From Pardosa pseudoannulata (taxonomy: Eukaryota; Arthropoda; Arachnida; Araneae; Lycosidae): a stretch of 64,000 bases of DNA. Every line of letters starts with the position of its first letter. The stretch's first letter is position 1. The notes under the pieces are model-generated. The model searched no databases. It was not told the DNA's origin and worked only from the letters and a program-made list of their open reading frames with translations. Of the stretch, positions 22,291 to 33,604 are shown one piece after another. The translations under genes and the position numbers were made by a program. The stretch covers positions 61,055,877 to 61,119,876 of the forward strand of contig CM063501.1 in NCBI GenBank assembly GCA_032207245.1, read 5' to 3'.

Positions 22291-23039
22291 GTCTTGAAAT
22301 TTATATGATGTTCGCTGTTTATGACCCAACGCATCAAGAACCAGGCGTACTTGTTCTTTTGCATTTCAGAGAAAGAATGAAAAAAAGATCTTTATACTCG
22401 ATATTTTTTAACAGAACAACTATTTCATTGTTAAGCAGCATAAAAAGTTGAAGAATTGCCTGACATATTTTTTAATTTATGCCTGATATTTCTGTTTTAT
22501 TCGGAGCATGTTTCGAGGGTAAAAATTACTAGCAATTTAAAGTTACTTTCAATAAGTTTTAGTAAAATTCCAGGAACCTCATAAAGGTCATCAGTTAATA
22601 TTCAACAAAACAAGTACATAAGTTAACGATTTTTTAATTTCTCACATATACACCCATGTAAAATTAATGTTCTGTTGATCTCTTACAAGTCCTTAAAATA
22701 TACGTGAACCATCTTATGCTAGAATTTAATTCAATTTAATATAACTTGAAAAATACTAAAAGAAATCTCTTATCCAAATAGTTTTGATCCTTCACAAAGT
22801 TTAAATATTTTGCATTTGCATTAAACCAATAAATTTTCTTACACTTATTTTTCCCTGTGGCACTGCTCATGGCACATATGTTTCGCTTATGGAAACCAAC
22901 TATCTTGCTTATAATGAAATCAATGAACCTTTGAAAATTAAAACCCTGGAAATAACTTTCAAAATTTTCCATCGCATTTTCCCCTATTAGAAAACTCTAT
23001 GAGTCAATGTAAGTTTAAGAATATTGTGAATCAACTTTC
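22291..23039. other. Intergenic sequence, no gene seen
   Basis: AT-rich; a 78-codon minus-strand frame at 22,736-22,972 has no supporting features. Confidence 0.4.
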
Positions 23040-23740
23040 ACTTGAAAGAAATTGTTTTTTAATGGAGATTTTAAAAAAAATTCTCGGGATTATTAAATTT
23101 TCAAAATTTAAATATTTAACATTAACCTGCAAATATTTCTGCCTATTTTGAATCCATACAAATATACCTATAAAAACAAAGGCTTCTTACCTTATTTTTT
23201 AATAAGTCTAAGGATTATTAAAATTTCGAAATTTTTTATTTTTAATCTTTTTTTATCCCTAACCTACAAGCATTTCTGCACATTTTGAAATCATACCATT
23301 CCTTTTATAACAACAAAAGGTATTTACGGTGATTTTTAAGAGATCCCAACACTATAAAACTTTCAAAATTTTTTATTCTTTAATTTTTTATGCATTAAAC
23401 AGCAAGAACTTCTCCACGTTTTGACACCATATCATTACTTTTATAGCAAGAAAAGATATTTAGGATGATTTTTAAAGTGTCTCAAGACTGTTAAATTTTA
23501 AAAATTTTGGGTATTTTAATTTTTATGCCTTAAATTTCAAAAATTTCTACTTGTTTTGAAACTATATCATTACTTTTTTAAAAGAAACTGCTTGTTATGG
23601 TGATTTTTAACGGATATAATGACTATTAAACTTTCAAAATTTTGATTTTTTTTTAATTTTATGCATTAAACAGCAAATATTTCATCACATTTTGGAACCA
23701 TACAATTATTTTTGCTATATGTGCACAGTTGTAGCAAATT
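23040..23740. repeat. Decayed satellite array, ~136-bp monomer, five copies
   Basis: The core CATTAA(A/C)C..CAA..A(T/C)TTCT....TTTTGAA..CATA recurs at 23120, 23257, 23393, 23528 and 23664, intervals of 137, 136, 135 and 136 bp. Between cores each unit carries GGTGATTTTTAA-like and ACTTTCAAAATTTT-like blocks. The copies are strongly diverged, indicating an old array. Confidence 0.85.
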
Positions 23741-25064
23741 AAAGCATTTGTTTCACGTGTCACATTCACTCATAATTTAAATTTTAAAATATTTTTTTCT
23801 AGTATTTCTTATTTTATAGTTTGTGTCGATCTTACAAGCTGTTCTTAACATTCCAGGAAATTTTTTATGCTGATGTAAATGTATTACAACTTATACATAA
23901 AATATTCTATTTACTGTCGTAATATTTTAAACTAGCTGAAGTACCCCTCGTTGTCCGTGTAAAAATGGGGTGTGATATTTTATTTAATTTAAAATTAACT
24001 ACTTTCATTGTAGATAAATGGTGCAAAATTTTACAAAGATTTAATTAAATTTATAAATTTTTACATACAAAATAAACATTTTTAAGGCAACACTTGGGTT
24101 ACACAATGTTTTAAGTTTGTCTGTCCGGAGAGTAAAAAAACAAAATTATTGACTTGGCAACTTCTTGTATAGGCCTGAATTTACAATAGCCCATTTTATT
24201 TGGTTCGTGTGAGTCTTCAAGTTCGACATGCTTGATCTACAATTTAGTCTATGTCTGATACTCAATTATGAGGTTTTGTAGTATGTTGAAAAATAATAGT
24301 AGAATCATAATTTGTTATAAATTTTTTCATCTTTTTAAACGTTTCTAACCTTTGAAGACTCTTAAGCCATCCCGTTAAGTTGATCCCGTTATGCATAGAT
24401 TTTATATTACTTAACAGCATGTTAAGATTATAAATATTAAAAAATATTTTCAATCGAGTTAACGTGTAACTGAATAACGTCACAGTTTTATCCTCAACCT
24501 CGTTGGAAATTTATCAGATGGTGTTTGGAAAGCTACCAGAACTCTTTCCGTGTCTAGAAACTCGACAAATGATGATGAATTTAAGTTTACAAGCTGAGGT
24601 GTCAACTACTAAACTTATGGATCCTTAATGTATTAATAGAACTTCGTTTCTTCTTGATTCTAAACCTGCCGTCATATTTTAAATCAAACTCTGACATTTA
24701 CTTAAAATAATATATGTTTTTCACGTGTCGTTACGTGCACAAAAGATTGTTCTTATTTTTTATGTTGCTGTGTTTACTCATCTTTATCACGAAGAAAAAC
24801 GTTGCAAAACTAAAAGTCATTTTTATTTGTCTTATGCGTTAATGCTCGTTTGAAAACCTTCAAATAATGCTATGCCTTAACCAAGTATATTATTTATCTT
24901 AGCTCCTAGTGAATTCTGACTATAGAAGACGAAATGCAATTATTTACAGAGTTTTGGTACTAGGATCTTTTTTATACTGTACTTACCCTTTATCGTCAAC
25001 CATAAGTTTTCATTTAATGATTTAACATTAGAATACCAGGAACTTTGTTATTGCCTCAGTTTCG
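23741..25064. other. Intergenic sequence, no gene seen
   Basis: AT-rich. Around 23,933-23,975 the motif AGCTGAAGTACCCCTCGTTGTCCGTG resembles a widespread arthropod repeat end (TGAAGTACCCGGCGTTGCC-type), split here as AGCTGAAGTACCCC and CGTTGTCCGTG; too short to classify. Confidence 0.35.
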
Positions 25065-25218
25065 TTTGGTATGGTTTGGTTTGGAAAAATGTTTTCTATT
25101 ATACGCAGCTAATAAGACCTAGACCTACTTCTTGAAATCGATTCTGAATGGCTACAAAAAATATCAGCAATGAAATTCGAACTCATGTATCACTAACCAT
25201 TCGGTCATCCTTCGGCTT
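25065..25218 (-). mobile_element. SINE family 1, degenerate copy
   Basis: Minus-strand copy with TGGTTTGGTTTGG tail complement, AATAAGACCTAGACCTA, GAAATTCGAACTCATG (B box) and ACTAACCATTCGGTCATCC (A box) in the expected order. Confidence 0.8.
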
Positions 25219-25814
25219 GCTTTTGCCTAGAACCCCGGCTAATATACATATATATGCATTTTTGTGTGAGTGTGGGAAACCATACAATCTATGGAGCAGA
25301 TATAGAAACCGAAAAGAACTGGGAAACTAAGAGAAAGTCCATAAAACAATCATTAACAGAATACAACGTCAGTTCTTTCCAATAATCTGAGAAATAAAAT
25401 GTTCCATCGAATGTTTATTGCTAAAGCTCAGTTATAAAAACCAAAATCTTTCTCACAGATCTCAAAATCTAAAGGAACGGGCAAAAACTCTGCTTGTTTC
25501 TATGTCCCCCCCCCCTTTTAGCCCTAACTCTGAAATAACCACTGATGTTTGAAGGTTTGTCTTGACCTGGAGGTTGGGCTAATTAAGTTTTTTATATAAC
25601 TTTGGTGTTTTCTAAGCTCCCGCTTTAGAAAACTCTACAACAAAAAGCGAACAAAGGCTGAAAGAGTGACAAATTTTACAGATTTGGAGAATTTTTAGAT
25701 GTTTCATGTACTTTAAGAGATTGTCGCTTAGTCTATAATGTACAAGACACTAGAAATCTACCCGCCGCGATAGAGCGAAGGGAAGAGCCAGTTCTCTCTG
25801 TCATCCTTAATTGC

Positions 25815-25895
25815 TGTCGGCTTTAAGCAGTAGGTCCCCGTCTCATGAGCTCTCGTGTTACAAAACAATAGACCTTAGCTCTCCAAACCAAACCT
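25815..25895 (+). mobile_element. SINE family 1, 3' fragment
   Basis: Only the 3' half is present: GTCGGCTTTAAGCAGTAGG through CTCATGAGCTCTCGTGTTAC to the CCAAACCAAACC tail. 5'-truncation is typical of target-primed retrotransposition. Confidence 0.82.
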
Positions 25896-27190
25896 TAATT
25901 GGTGTTACCAGCTTCGAACCCAGTTGCTTACCCCGACCTAACCGTGCAGTTTCTTACACACACACATATGAGGTGATTATAATTAAAGTCCCACTTTCAA
26001 AATGCTATAATAGCACAATCACTGGTCAGAAATGATTTCAAATTCGAACTGAATATACTGGAAGAAGGGGTAAAAGGTATAACACAAGAAAAAAAGCTAA
26101 ACAGTTAGAAGCAAATTTTTTTCATCCAATGTGGTACGATCTTGCTAGCTGGATGGGCCTTCCATCTGACAGTGCTACAGCTGTTGACTAACTTAGAAAT
26201 CATTTTTCCGTCAAACAACCGAAACACTCATACAAGTTGAGCAATACAATTCATTTTCTGTGCTACTCATGCCAAAGTCGTTGCATTTGAAATATCACTT
26301 GTAGCCGAATTCACTTTCATTATGCCGCTTACAGTTCCGTCTATTGGTACACTTTTGAACTTTTTTTCTTAACGCCGTACCGTTTCTCCTGCCTTTCAGT
26401 ATATTCAGTTCAAGTTTGAAGTCATTCTGACCAGTGGTTCTTTTTTTACAGCCTTTTTAAAGTTTTTTAATCACCCTTTGTGATTAAAAACCCTGCATAT
26501 ACGTGTGTGTGTGTGTGATTTTAGAAAGGTATCCCAAAAGTAACTAAATTATTTTCATCAATTATAATTCTACCTCGTGAGCGAAAAAAGAGCTGCAATC
26601 TAAAAAGTGTAATTATTTACTTTTCCCGGGAATTAATCCTTAACTTGCAATTCTTTCAATTTTTTCAATGTGGTTTTCATGAGATTTTACTGACTCATTC
26701 GGATTTTATTCCCTATTAGGTCCACATTAAATGATCACCAGTTTCTAATCACCAAAAAATTCTTATCTAAAACAATTCTCAAGGGAATCTGTGTTCCTTG
26801 CTTCATAGTTAACTAATCTACGTCACTTCGATAGCATATTTGGTAGTATAAAGACGTGCGAACAATGCCAACCGAAATTCCAATGTGGCGTAAATATATG
26901 AAATATTTAAAAAATCTTTTGGCAATGTTGTAATGTACTTACAACCCAAACAGCAGTATTCGCTCTCAAAAGGGAAACACTGTAAAATATACGCTAAGGA
27001 ATTAAAGGAAAATGCCTAATATTTAAACTAAAACATTTATTGTGTACAATTTTTACACATTAATACATCACTTATTTAGTATTTCACATAACCTGTAATT
27101 ATTTTGTTTTCTATTCATGAATACTCTTGAATTAGTGTTCATTATCAAAAGACTATGAGACCCAAGTAATAATTATGAATAATATTAAGT
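25896..27190. other. Intergenic sequence, no gene seen
   Basis: No supported gene. A short (GT)n lies near 26,500-26,517. Confidence 0.45.
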
Positions 27191-27194
27191 TTAC

Positions 27195-27790
27195 CTCCAG
27201 TAATTACAGGGAAAGAGGCTGGGGCTGTCAACAGACTGGACGTCGGTACTGGCGTAGCGAATGTTATTTTGCTGGACGTCTATGCTGGCGTGTCGATCAT
27301 ACGCATGCGGGTTCGGGAATAGATTACTGACTCGGGCTCTCTGGCTTGCTCACGGGATCTGGATGTCCAGCAACTCTTGAATCCCGACATCGACTCCTTT
27401 TTCAAAATTTCTCTCACAACTTTTCACCTCGGTTCAACGCTCCTTTTTTTTCTCCTTGCCAATCACTTGTTGGTGAAATTTTCCCACATCTGCACTCCCT
27501 TCGGGTGTGCAGGTGGGCTCATTAAAATGGCCCCTTTGGTGAAAGTTGACATTATTGCTTAGCCCCTGCCCCCATATCTCACGGCTACATACCTCACTTG
27601 GCTTGACCGTCACACTTGGGCCACTCCGTGAGCTATAACTCCTCCGCAGGAGTCCCCACTAAAACTCGAATTCAACAGCTGCACCTAAATTTTTCTTGGA
27701 AATTTAGTCCACAGCTGTGTATACACGTGCTGACCATCGTGGGAAAGTACATCGGTGCAGGCAACAACTTACTTCTTGAGTTGTGATTTT
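27195..27790. mobile_element. GC-rich block, possible solo LTR
   Basis: About 0.6 kb of clearly GC-richer sequence with abrupt return to AT-rich DNA on both sides. Motifs include paired GGACGTC.. blocks (27,238-27,285) and a CCAAT-like CCAATCAC. No gene recognised. Composition and sharp edges suggest an inserted element, but I found no target duplication or second copy. Confidence 0.3.
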
Positions 27791-28461
27791 TAGTGGGAAG
27801 TTTATAAAGGATTAAGGATGCAATTCATTTTTCCGAGACTTGCTCTAGAAAACAAAATAAGAGGGATTTTCCCGAAATTACCTGTCGAAAATCTAGGCAT
27901 GTCATAAATATTGTAATCAGTGTAGCTTATTTTACATTTGGGTTTTTAGAAAAACAATTTAGTGCCATACTGTAATACAGTAGAATCTCTATAATTCGAG
28001 TCTTGATTGTTCGAGTTCCCATAAATCCGAGTTAAATCCGACTCACCAAAAATATAAACAAATTTATTCCCCAAAAATGGCCACGATAGCTTATGAAAAA
28101 AATGACTACATCTGTTTTGATTGTTGTTTGAACGCTCTCATGTTCAATGCGCACGCCGAAGCTATCAGTAGAAATTCTCCCACAGAAAGAGTGCTGGTTT
28201 TGTATTCTTCCCAGGGTGTCTGTATAGGGGATATCGTGTTGTTTCAACTCGGAGTGAAAGTTGTTCATTCGGATTTCAGCCACTTACTTTTTTTCTTTGT
28301 TTCAAACATATCTTCCCACATTATAAAAATGTTTAGATGTGCAGATGCCAGGGTACGAAAATACAGGTAATATTTCTGTGGTAGAAAAAGGGTAAAATAA
28401 TGATGAACAACTAAGAGTTACGGATGTAGTTATAGTTGTTATGATTAATAATATAATAGAA

Positions 28462-28767
28462 CCCCAAATAGCATGCATACTTGAAGCAAGTTTGATTTTT
28501 TCTGCATAATATCTTGTCATAACAAATTTGAGGCGACAAACTTGCAGCCAAACTCCTGCAAATTAGACGGCACACAAAGCTACCACTCCTTTGCTGCAAA
28601 GCTGTGGCAACCTTGTCATGGCAACCTTGAAGCAAGTAGAAATTCTTAGACTTGCTGCAGTCTTGTTTCAAACTTGCAGGCTTATCATGCTGAACTTTCT
28701 GCAAGTTTGCAGGCTTGCAAAGCAAGACTGCTGAAAGTTTGCTGCAAACTCAATTTACTATCTGGGG
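28462..28767. mobile_element. Nested inverted-repeat element (MITE-like)
   Basis: Starts CCCCAAATAG and ends CTATCTGGGG, a 10-bp inverted repeat with one mismatch. The interior is rich in CTTGCAG/GCAAGTTTG motifs repeated in both orientations, unlike the surrounding Tigger sequence. It sits directly before the first recognisable transposase codon, so it probably inserted into the Tigger copy. No clear target duplication was seen. Confidence 0.6.
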
Positions 28768-28989
28768 CTGGATGACAGTAAGGGGGAGGACCTAAGAAAT
28801 GATTCCCCACTGCGTCTGAGTCACAACGAGGGTCTTGCGACACTAGAGGACGCTATGAGGTACGTAGAACAACAGCCTGAGGCGATTCCAGCTGACAATG
28901 TGATGCTCAGAAGATGGCGTGATATTGCCGTACATAAAAGGAACACTGCATTTAAGCAAAACACAATTGAGAATTACTTTAAGATGTAA
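28768..28989 (+). pseudogene. Pogo/jerky-like transposase C-terminal fragment
   Basis: A 74-codon open frame ending in TAA: ..EGLATLEDAMRYVEQQPE, then ADNVMLRRWRDIAVHKRN, then KQNTIENYFKM. The pattern (a helix with YxEQQ, then LRRWRDIA, then a terminal Q-T-I-x-x-[FY]F motif) is typical of the C-terminus of pogo/Tigger/jerky-type transposases. The DNA-binding and DDE catalytic parts are not recognisable upstream, where the inserted element interrupts. Confidence 0.78.
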
Positions 28990-29240
28990 TTAACTTATCT
29001 TAAGTAATTAATATAATAATGTTACATAAGTATATATTTTTAATGAAATATACTTAGAAATTTAAAAATTGTTTTTATATTTCTGTTTATATTTTATTAA
29101 ATTAATCATTTTCCATAATTCGAGTATTCAATAATTCGAGCTAGGTGTGGTCCCGTCCACCTCGAATTACCAAGACTGTACTGTAGTTAGATATTAGTAT
29201 TTAGCCTATTGAAGTTGTTCTTCGTATTTCGACTCCCTGG

Positions 29241-29315
29241 TGAAGTTAACGTGAAGCTAGTAGTGTCAGAGGACTTTTCTAATCCACTGACACTGCTAGC
29301 TTCACGTTAGCTTCA
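29241..29315 (+). ncRNA. Perfect-stem hairpin, pre-miRNA-like candidate
   Basis: Arms at 29,241-29,269 and 29,287-29,315 pair over 29 positions. On the plus strand all positions pair, two of them as U-G wobbles, with a 17-nt loop. Size (75 nt) and loop fit a pre-miRNA, but a stem without bulges is also typical of young fold-back elements. No expression data are available, so the RNA call is inference from structure. Confidence 0.35.
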
Positions 29316-29521
29316 TGAACTGCTATTTTGCTTAGTACATCTTTATTTAGCGTTGAGGCATGAAATACTGCTATTTTTTGTTCTTTTACTTACAAGGATT
29401 GTACAATAAGTATTTGTGATTAATGAACAGATTGCATCTTTCAGAATGAATCCAATATTTTTATTAATATTTTAGGGTACTGCTGGTGAGACGCAGCATG
29501 TGTGTATATATATATGTAATA

Positions 29522-29660
29522 AGATGACCTTCTCGATGGGTGGTTGCAGTCATGGCCATAAAAATGATACCGTTTTAGCTAATGACCTTTATTAAGATAA
29601 CGTTGGTGGACGGGTTACCATTTCATCATAGGGACAGGACAAACGGAAGGGTCACTTCCA
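29522..29660 (+). repeat. Dispersed repeat R, copy 1
   Basis: About 140 bp that match 60,721-60,865 closely: GGTTGCAGTCATGGCC, AAAAATGATACCGT, CCTTTATTAAGATAA and CATAGGGACAGGACAAAC in the same order. Both copies follow a TG/TA microsatellite directly. Possibly an LTR or SINE fragment; family unknown. Confidence 0.8.
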
Positions 29661-29822
29661 AGGCGCAGATATTTTATGACCATTTTATGATGAAGAGCAA
29701 ACTAGGCAGACAAACAGGTTGTTTAAAATACATATATCCGGATTATACAAAACAATTTATGTGCCTTAGGGATGGCATTAAAGTTTTTTTGTTATTTTTG
29801 TGGCATTTTTTATTTTATTCCA

Positions 29823-30549
29823 CAAGGTTTCTCAAAGTGTGTTCCGTAAAATCCTAGAGTTCCTCGAAAAAAAATTTTCTTTTTAATTTTTACACTATCG
29901 AAATTTTAAAGGCAATCTCTCTTTTAAAGGGAATCATTTTTAATTTTCTGCACATGTACCAATACCCTAACGAGCAATACTAAGATTTAAAAATACCATT
30001 ACAGATCAAAAATTTATTTGTTATAACCTTCTTGTTTTTTTCTGAGGAGTAGGGAAAATTTACTGAGCTGACATCGATCCGTACAATATCCTCACCTTTT
30101 TTATAAAGTGTCAGAGTCAGAATTCTGGTGTCATTTGAAAAGAGAATATCCTTTAATTATCAGGAAAGGCTCTGTCTGCTGTTACTAGTTGCAACGATCT
30201 ATATTTGTGAAATTAGCTTTCCTGCATACGCCTCGACGACAACTAAACACTAAAATAAGTAGATGCAGAGCATAATAGGAAAGTAAAATATTCTTCAATA
30301 CAACCAAACTCTGTGGCAGTCAAAAACAAAGCTAATCATAACATTCATACTTTTTATCAATGTATCATTTTATTTAAAAAATTGTTGCTCTACTTTTTTA
30401 TATACATTTTTAAACCGTTTTATATTGTTTTATTTTTATGTTTGTCTAATCAATGATAATTATAGGCCTCTAGTTTCTCCTTAAGAAATAATTATTCAAG
30501 GGTTTTGCTCAGAAAAGGGTTCCGTGATATTAAAGTTTGACAACTACTG
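29823..30549. mobile_element. Non-autonomous hAT-like element
   Basis: The left end CAAGGTTTCTCAAAGTGTG with TTCCGTAAAATCC, and the right end read on the minus strand (CAGTAGTTGTCAAACTTT..ACGGAACCC), have the hAT terminal pattern. The 8-bp target duplication is not clear. The interior has no transposase. Confidence 0.65.
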
Positions 30550-31645
30550 CTCCACCAGAAATATATTGTCCATTTTATTAAGGAAGCAAAATATAGGAGA
30601 CCAACATATTTCCTTATTAACAGACACAAATTTCACATTCAAACTTTAGTAGTTAACACATCCCTGTTATTTATATATACTCATCATTATATAAATAATC
30701 CTGGTTCATTATGTCATAATTAATAAAAAGTTAACAATGGCGAGCCAGATAATTAAAATAATAGAATTTAATTTCCTCAAATACAATGTATTTGCTTAAA
30801 TGGATTTTAAAAATTAATTTTACTCATCAATGTAAGAACTACCTTAATGTCCCCCTCTCCCCTTACAAATTCTCTTCCAATTTTTTGAAAATCAAAGTTC
30901 CGCTCAAATATCAAAATCAATAAGTACCTAAGGTAATTAGTTTAATCACTTCTCGGTAATTACCACACCAAATACTTCGGTCATTGTCTCAAATAAAATT
31001 AATATGTAAAATATTTTTAGGAATTTTTTTAAATAAGTGAGAAATTAAACTTACGATTTTGATTAAATATCAATATAAAATAAATCTTTCAAAAGATTTA
31101 TATATATACATGTAATATATCAAAATTATTTAACTTTAATATTTCCTTAAAAACATCCTCTCTCCCATTCTAATTCCTTAAAATCTTTTTCCCAGCCTCT
31201 AAATGTCTTAATCAAAGGAGCTTTCTCAGCTTAAAATTCTTTCGATATATTTCCCAAAGCTTTCTATCTTATAGATGTAAATTTTCTGTCTATTCAACAC
31301 GTTTCCCAGCTGTCGCCGGTAAATGGCTCAGTGTTTTTCCTGATCTTACACTTAAATTCGCTGAGTAAGTGGGAAAATTCTTTCTGTCTTCGCTCTTGGG
31401 TGCACCTCTGTTCCAGCAGAGAGATTTTTGTGTCTTTCCTTTGTCTGTCGTTGACTAGTAAAGATGTCTGTTTTAGCAGTTTTGAAATAAAGTTTTAATT
31501 ATACTTGTGACGTTCTCTTCAATGTCGGCCAACTGCATTTTTATCACTGCTAGCTGTTTAGCTTTCTCCTTGCTCAGTAACATGGGCAAGTAAACAGAAT
31601 AGGGGCTACATAATTATTGTGACTAGAGGAATAATATTTTTGCAC
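30550..31645. other. Intergenic sequence, no gene seen
   Basis: AT-rich, no supported feature. Confidence 0.45.
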
Positions 31646-31690
31646 ACATATACATGCATATATATATATATATATATGCATATATATGCT

Positions 31691-31765
<75 letters not shown>

Positions 31766-31776
31766 TTATTTATTTA
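31646..31776. repeat. (TA)n compound microsatellite
   Basis: About 130 bp of TA with TATG and TTTA interruptions. Confidence 0.93.
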
Positions 31777-33300
31777 TATTTATATAAAAGGCAAGAGGTT
31801 CAACTGTTATTAATTATATAGATAGCTAGATAGACAATTAAAGTAACAGTGAACCGTCTTGCAAGAAACCACCCAATGGACTATAACATATCGGTCTTTC
31901 AATTAAGTGGCCTCTCAATAAAAATGATGGGTAAAGCAGTTTCATACAAAACAAAATATTCAATTTCTTTATTATATTTCATATCTGTATATTTCATATT
32001 TGAAAGAAGAAATTAATTTAGGTTAGTTATTAATTTAGCTTTAATTTCAAAAATTTAATTAAAAAAATTCATTTAAAGAAAAAGAACAAACTGGCTGTTA
32101 TACATTGGTGTATGGCTATCGGTCTGCTTGACGAACAATATGAATGTCTGGTTTGCAACCATTTAGTGTCAAGAATTAACTATCTGATATGCAAAACTCC
32201 CATTGTTAAATGCAGGTTTGACTAGTAACAGAAAAGAAACCTATATCTCAAACAGTAAATAAATTTATTGTAAAATATTTCCTCCCTTTTTTTTTCGTCT
32301 ATTTTGTTATTTTAGAAAAACCAAAATGTTTCAAAGCCGAAAGCATGTCTTCATGGTTAAAAATATGTTTAACAGAGCTACCATTAAAACGTTCATTTGT
32401 AACTTCAGATTATATTCCACATAAAAGTTTAACTTTTTGTGAAAGGATACAGTTATTTTAAGCAACATCGTCATTACCTAGTTATAATTTATTTTTTAAA
32501 GCTTAAATAATTTCAAAACCATATCAAAAGAAACTGTTTTAATACAAATTTTATATCTTTTTTTTTGGGGGGGGGGCAGTTTTTTAATTTTTGTGTAAGT
32601 AAAAGACCGTGACTGTATTCTTTGGTATGGGTATGTATTAATATGAAAGGATATATAATTTTACACAACATCAATATCATCTATCAGACAGGAAGTTATA
32701 TCAGAGGGAACTTATGAATGATAGTCTACTCCTGCAGAGGCATGGTGCACTCATTCAAATATCGCGGAGGAGATTGAATAGTTTTTCTCCAAGCATTAAT
32801 TGTTAATCGTGGGGAAAATACAATGTGTTAATCCTAGATTAGAGATCAGGAGTAGGCAGACGGTGGTTCTTTGCAAAGGTGTTTGAGGCTCATCAGACTC
32901 TTGCCCTTATGTATTGCATGAGAGTGTATAAGCATTTAAATCATCATCAAAATTAACAAGACAGCCCTTTGTGAGCCTTCCTCAGAAATTTCTCCCATTC
33001 CGCCCTTCCAGGAATTGACCTCCAGTTAACATGTAAATAGCTCTCTCTCTGATATTTTCATTGTCTTCTCTCAAGTCTGCTGTACACTTTAAATGCCGAG
33101 GGAGAACTTTGGACTAGGTGCCTAACACTCCAATTTCTTATATAAAAAATGTACTTAATTAACCAGTCACCAATAATGATTAGACTCCTGGCACATTTAA
33201 TTACCGCAAATTAAAAAAAATATTTATGGCATTCTTTTCAGAGAGTATTTTATTAAAATTTCTTCATTTTAGAGGATAATCCTATTATATTATAAGTAAT
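31777..33300. other. Intergenic sequence, no gene seen
   Basis: No supported gene. A G homopolymer of nine bases lies near 32,569-32,577. Confidence 0.45.
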
Positions 33301-33568
33301 GGTCAAACCAGTTATTTTATAGAAGCCAATTAACATTATCTAATATAATGCGTTATACCATTAGAAAGTTAGAAAAACGTTTTACTTTTTACTTTTGTGG
33401 GATGGTTTCAAAATACAACCAGAAACCTAAGAGTGAGTATATGCATATGAAATTTCAAATATTGAAATTTATTTTGAAATATTGCAGTCACTTTTACCAG
33501 TAGTGACATCTATATTCAACCACTGTAGCTAACAGGCGCTATGATCGTTTAAAAGCCTCTCTAGTGGT

Positions 33569-33604
33569 CACGTGTCAAAACAGTGAGGTCTTTGAATTCA
33601 CGTG
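33569..33604. promoter_or_regulatory. Paired CACGTG E-boxes upstream of LYST
   Basis: CACGTG occurs at 33,569-33,574 (within GGTCACGTGTC) and 33,599-33,604 (within TTCACGTGATA), exactly 30 bp apart, about 1.25 kb before the first coding exon. GTCACGTGAC is the CLEAR/TFEB (Mitf family) site known from lysosomal genes. The first box is one base off at its 3' flank. A possible non-coding exon donor (GACAG|GTGATA) lies at 33,685. The link to LYST is inference. Confidence 0.3.

Larger units (their letters stand above)
27978..29183 (+). mobile_element. Second Tigger/pogo-like transposon relic
   Basis: Left end CAGTAGAATCTCTATAATTC and the right end, read on the minus strand (CAGTACAGTCTTGGTAATTC), are imperfect inverted repeats. 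TA dinucleotides flank both ends (27,976-27,977 and 29,184-29,185). Further ATTCGAG motifs repeat inside each terminus. A transposase C-terminus lies at 28,768-28,989, and a separate inverted-repeat element interrupts it at 28,462-28,767. Confidence 0.82.

Noticed and set aside
23040..23740. CRISPR-like array (regular spacing)
   Set aside because: The period is ~136 bp with whole-unit similarity and heavy divergence, in a eukaryotic context; it is a decayed tandem repeat.
28032..28370. Open frames on both strands left of the transposase fragment as a host gene
   Set aside because: They lie inside the Tigger relic, match no known domain, and overlap on opposite strands.
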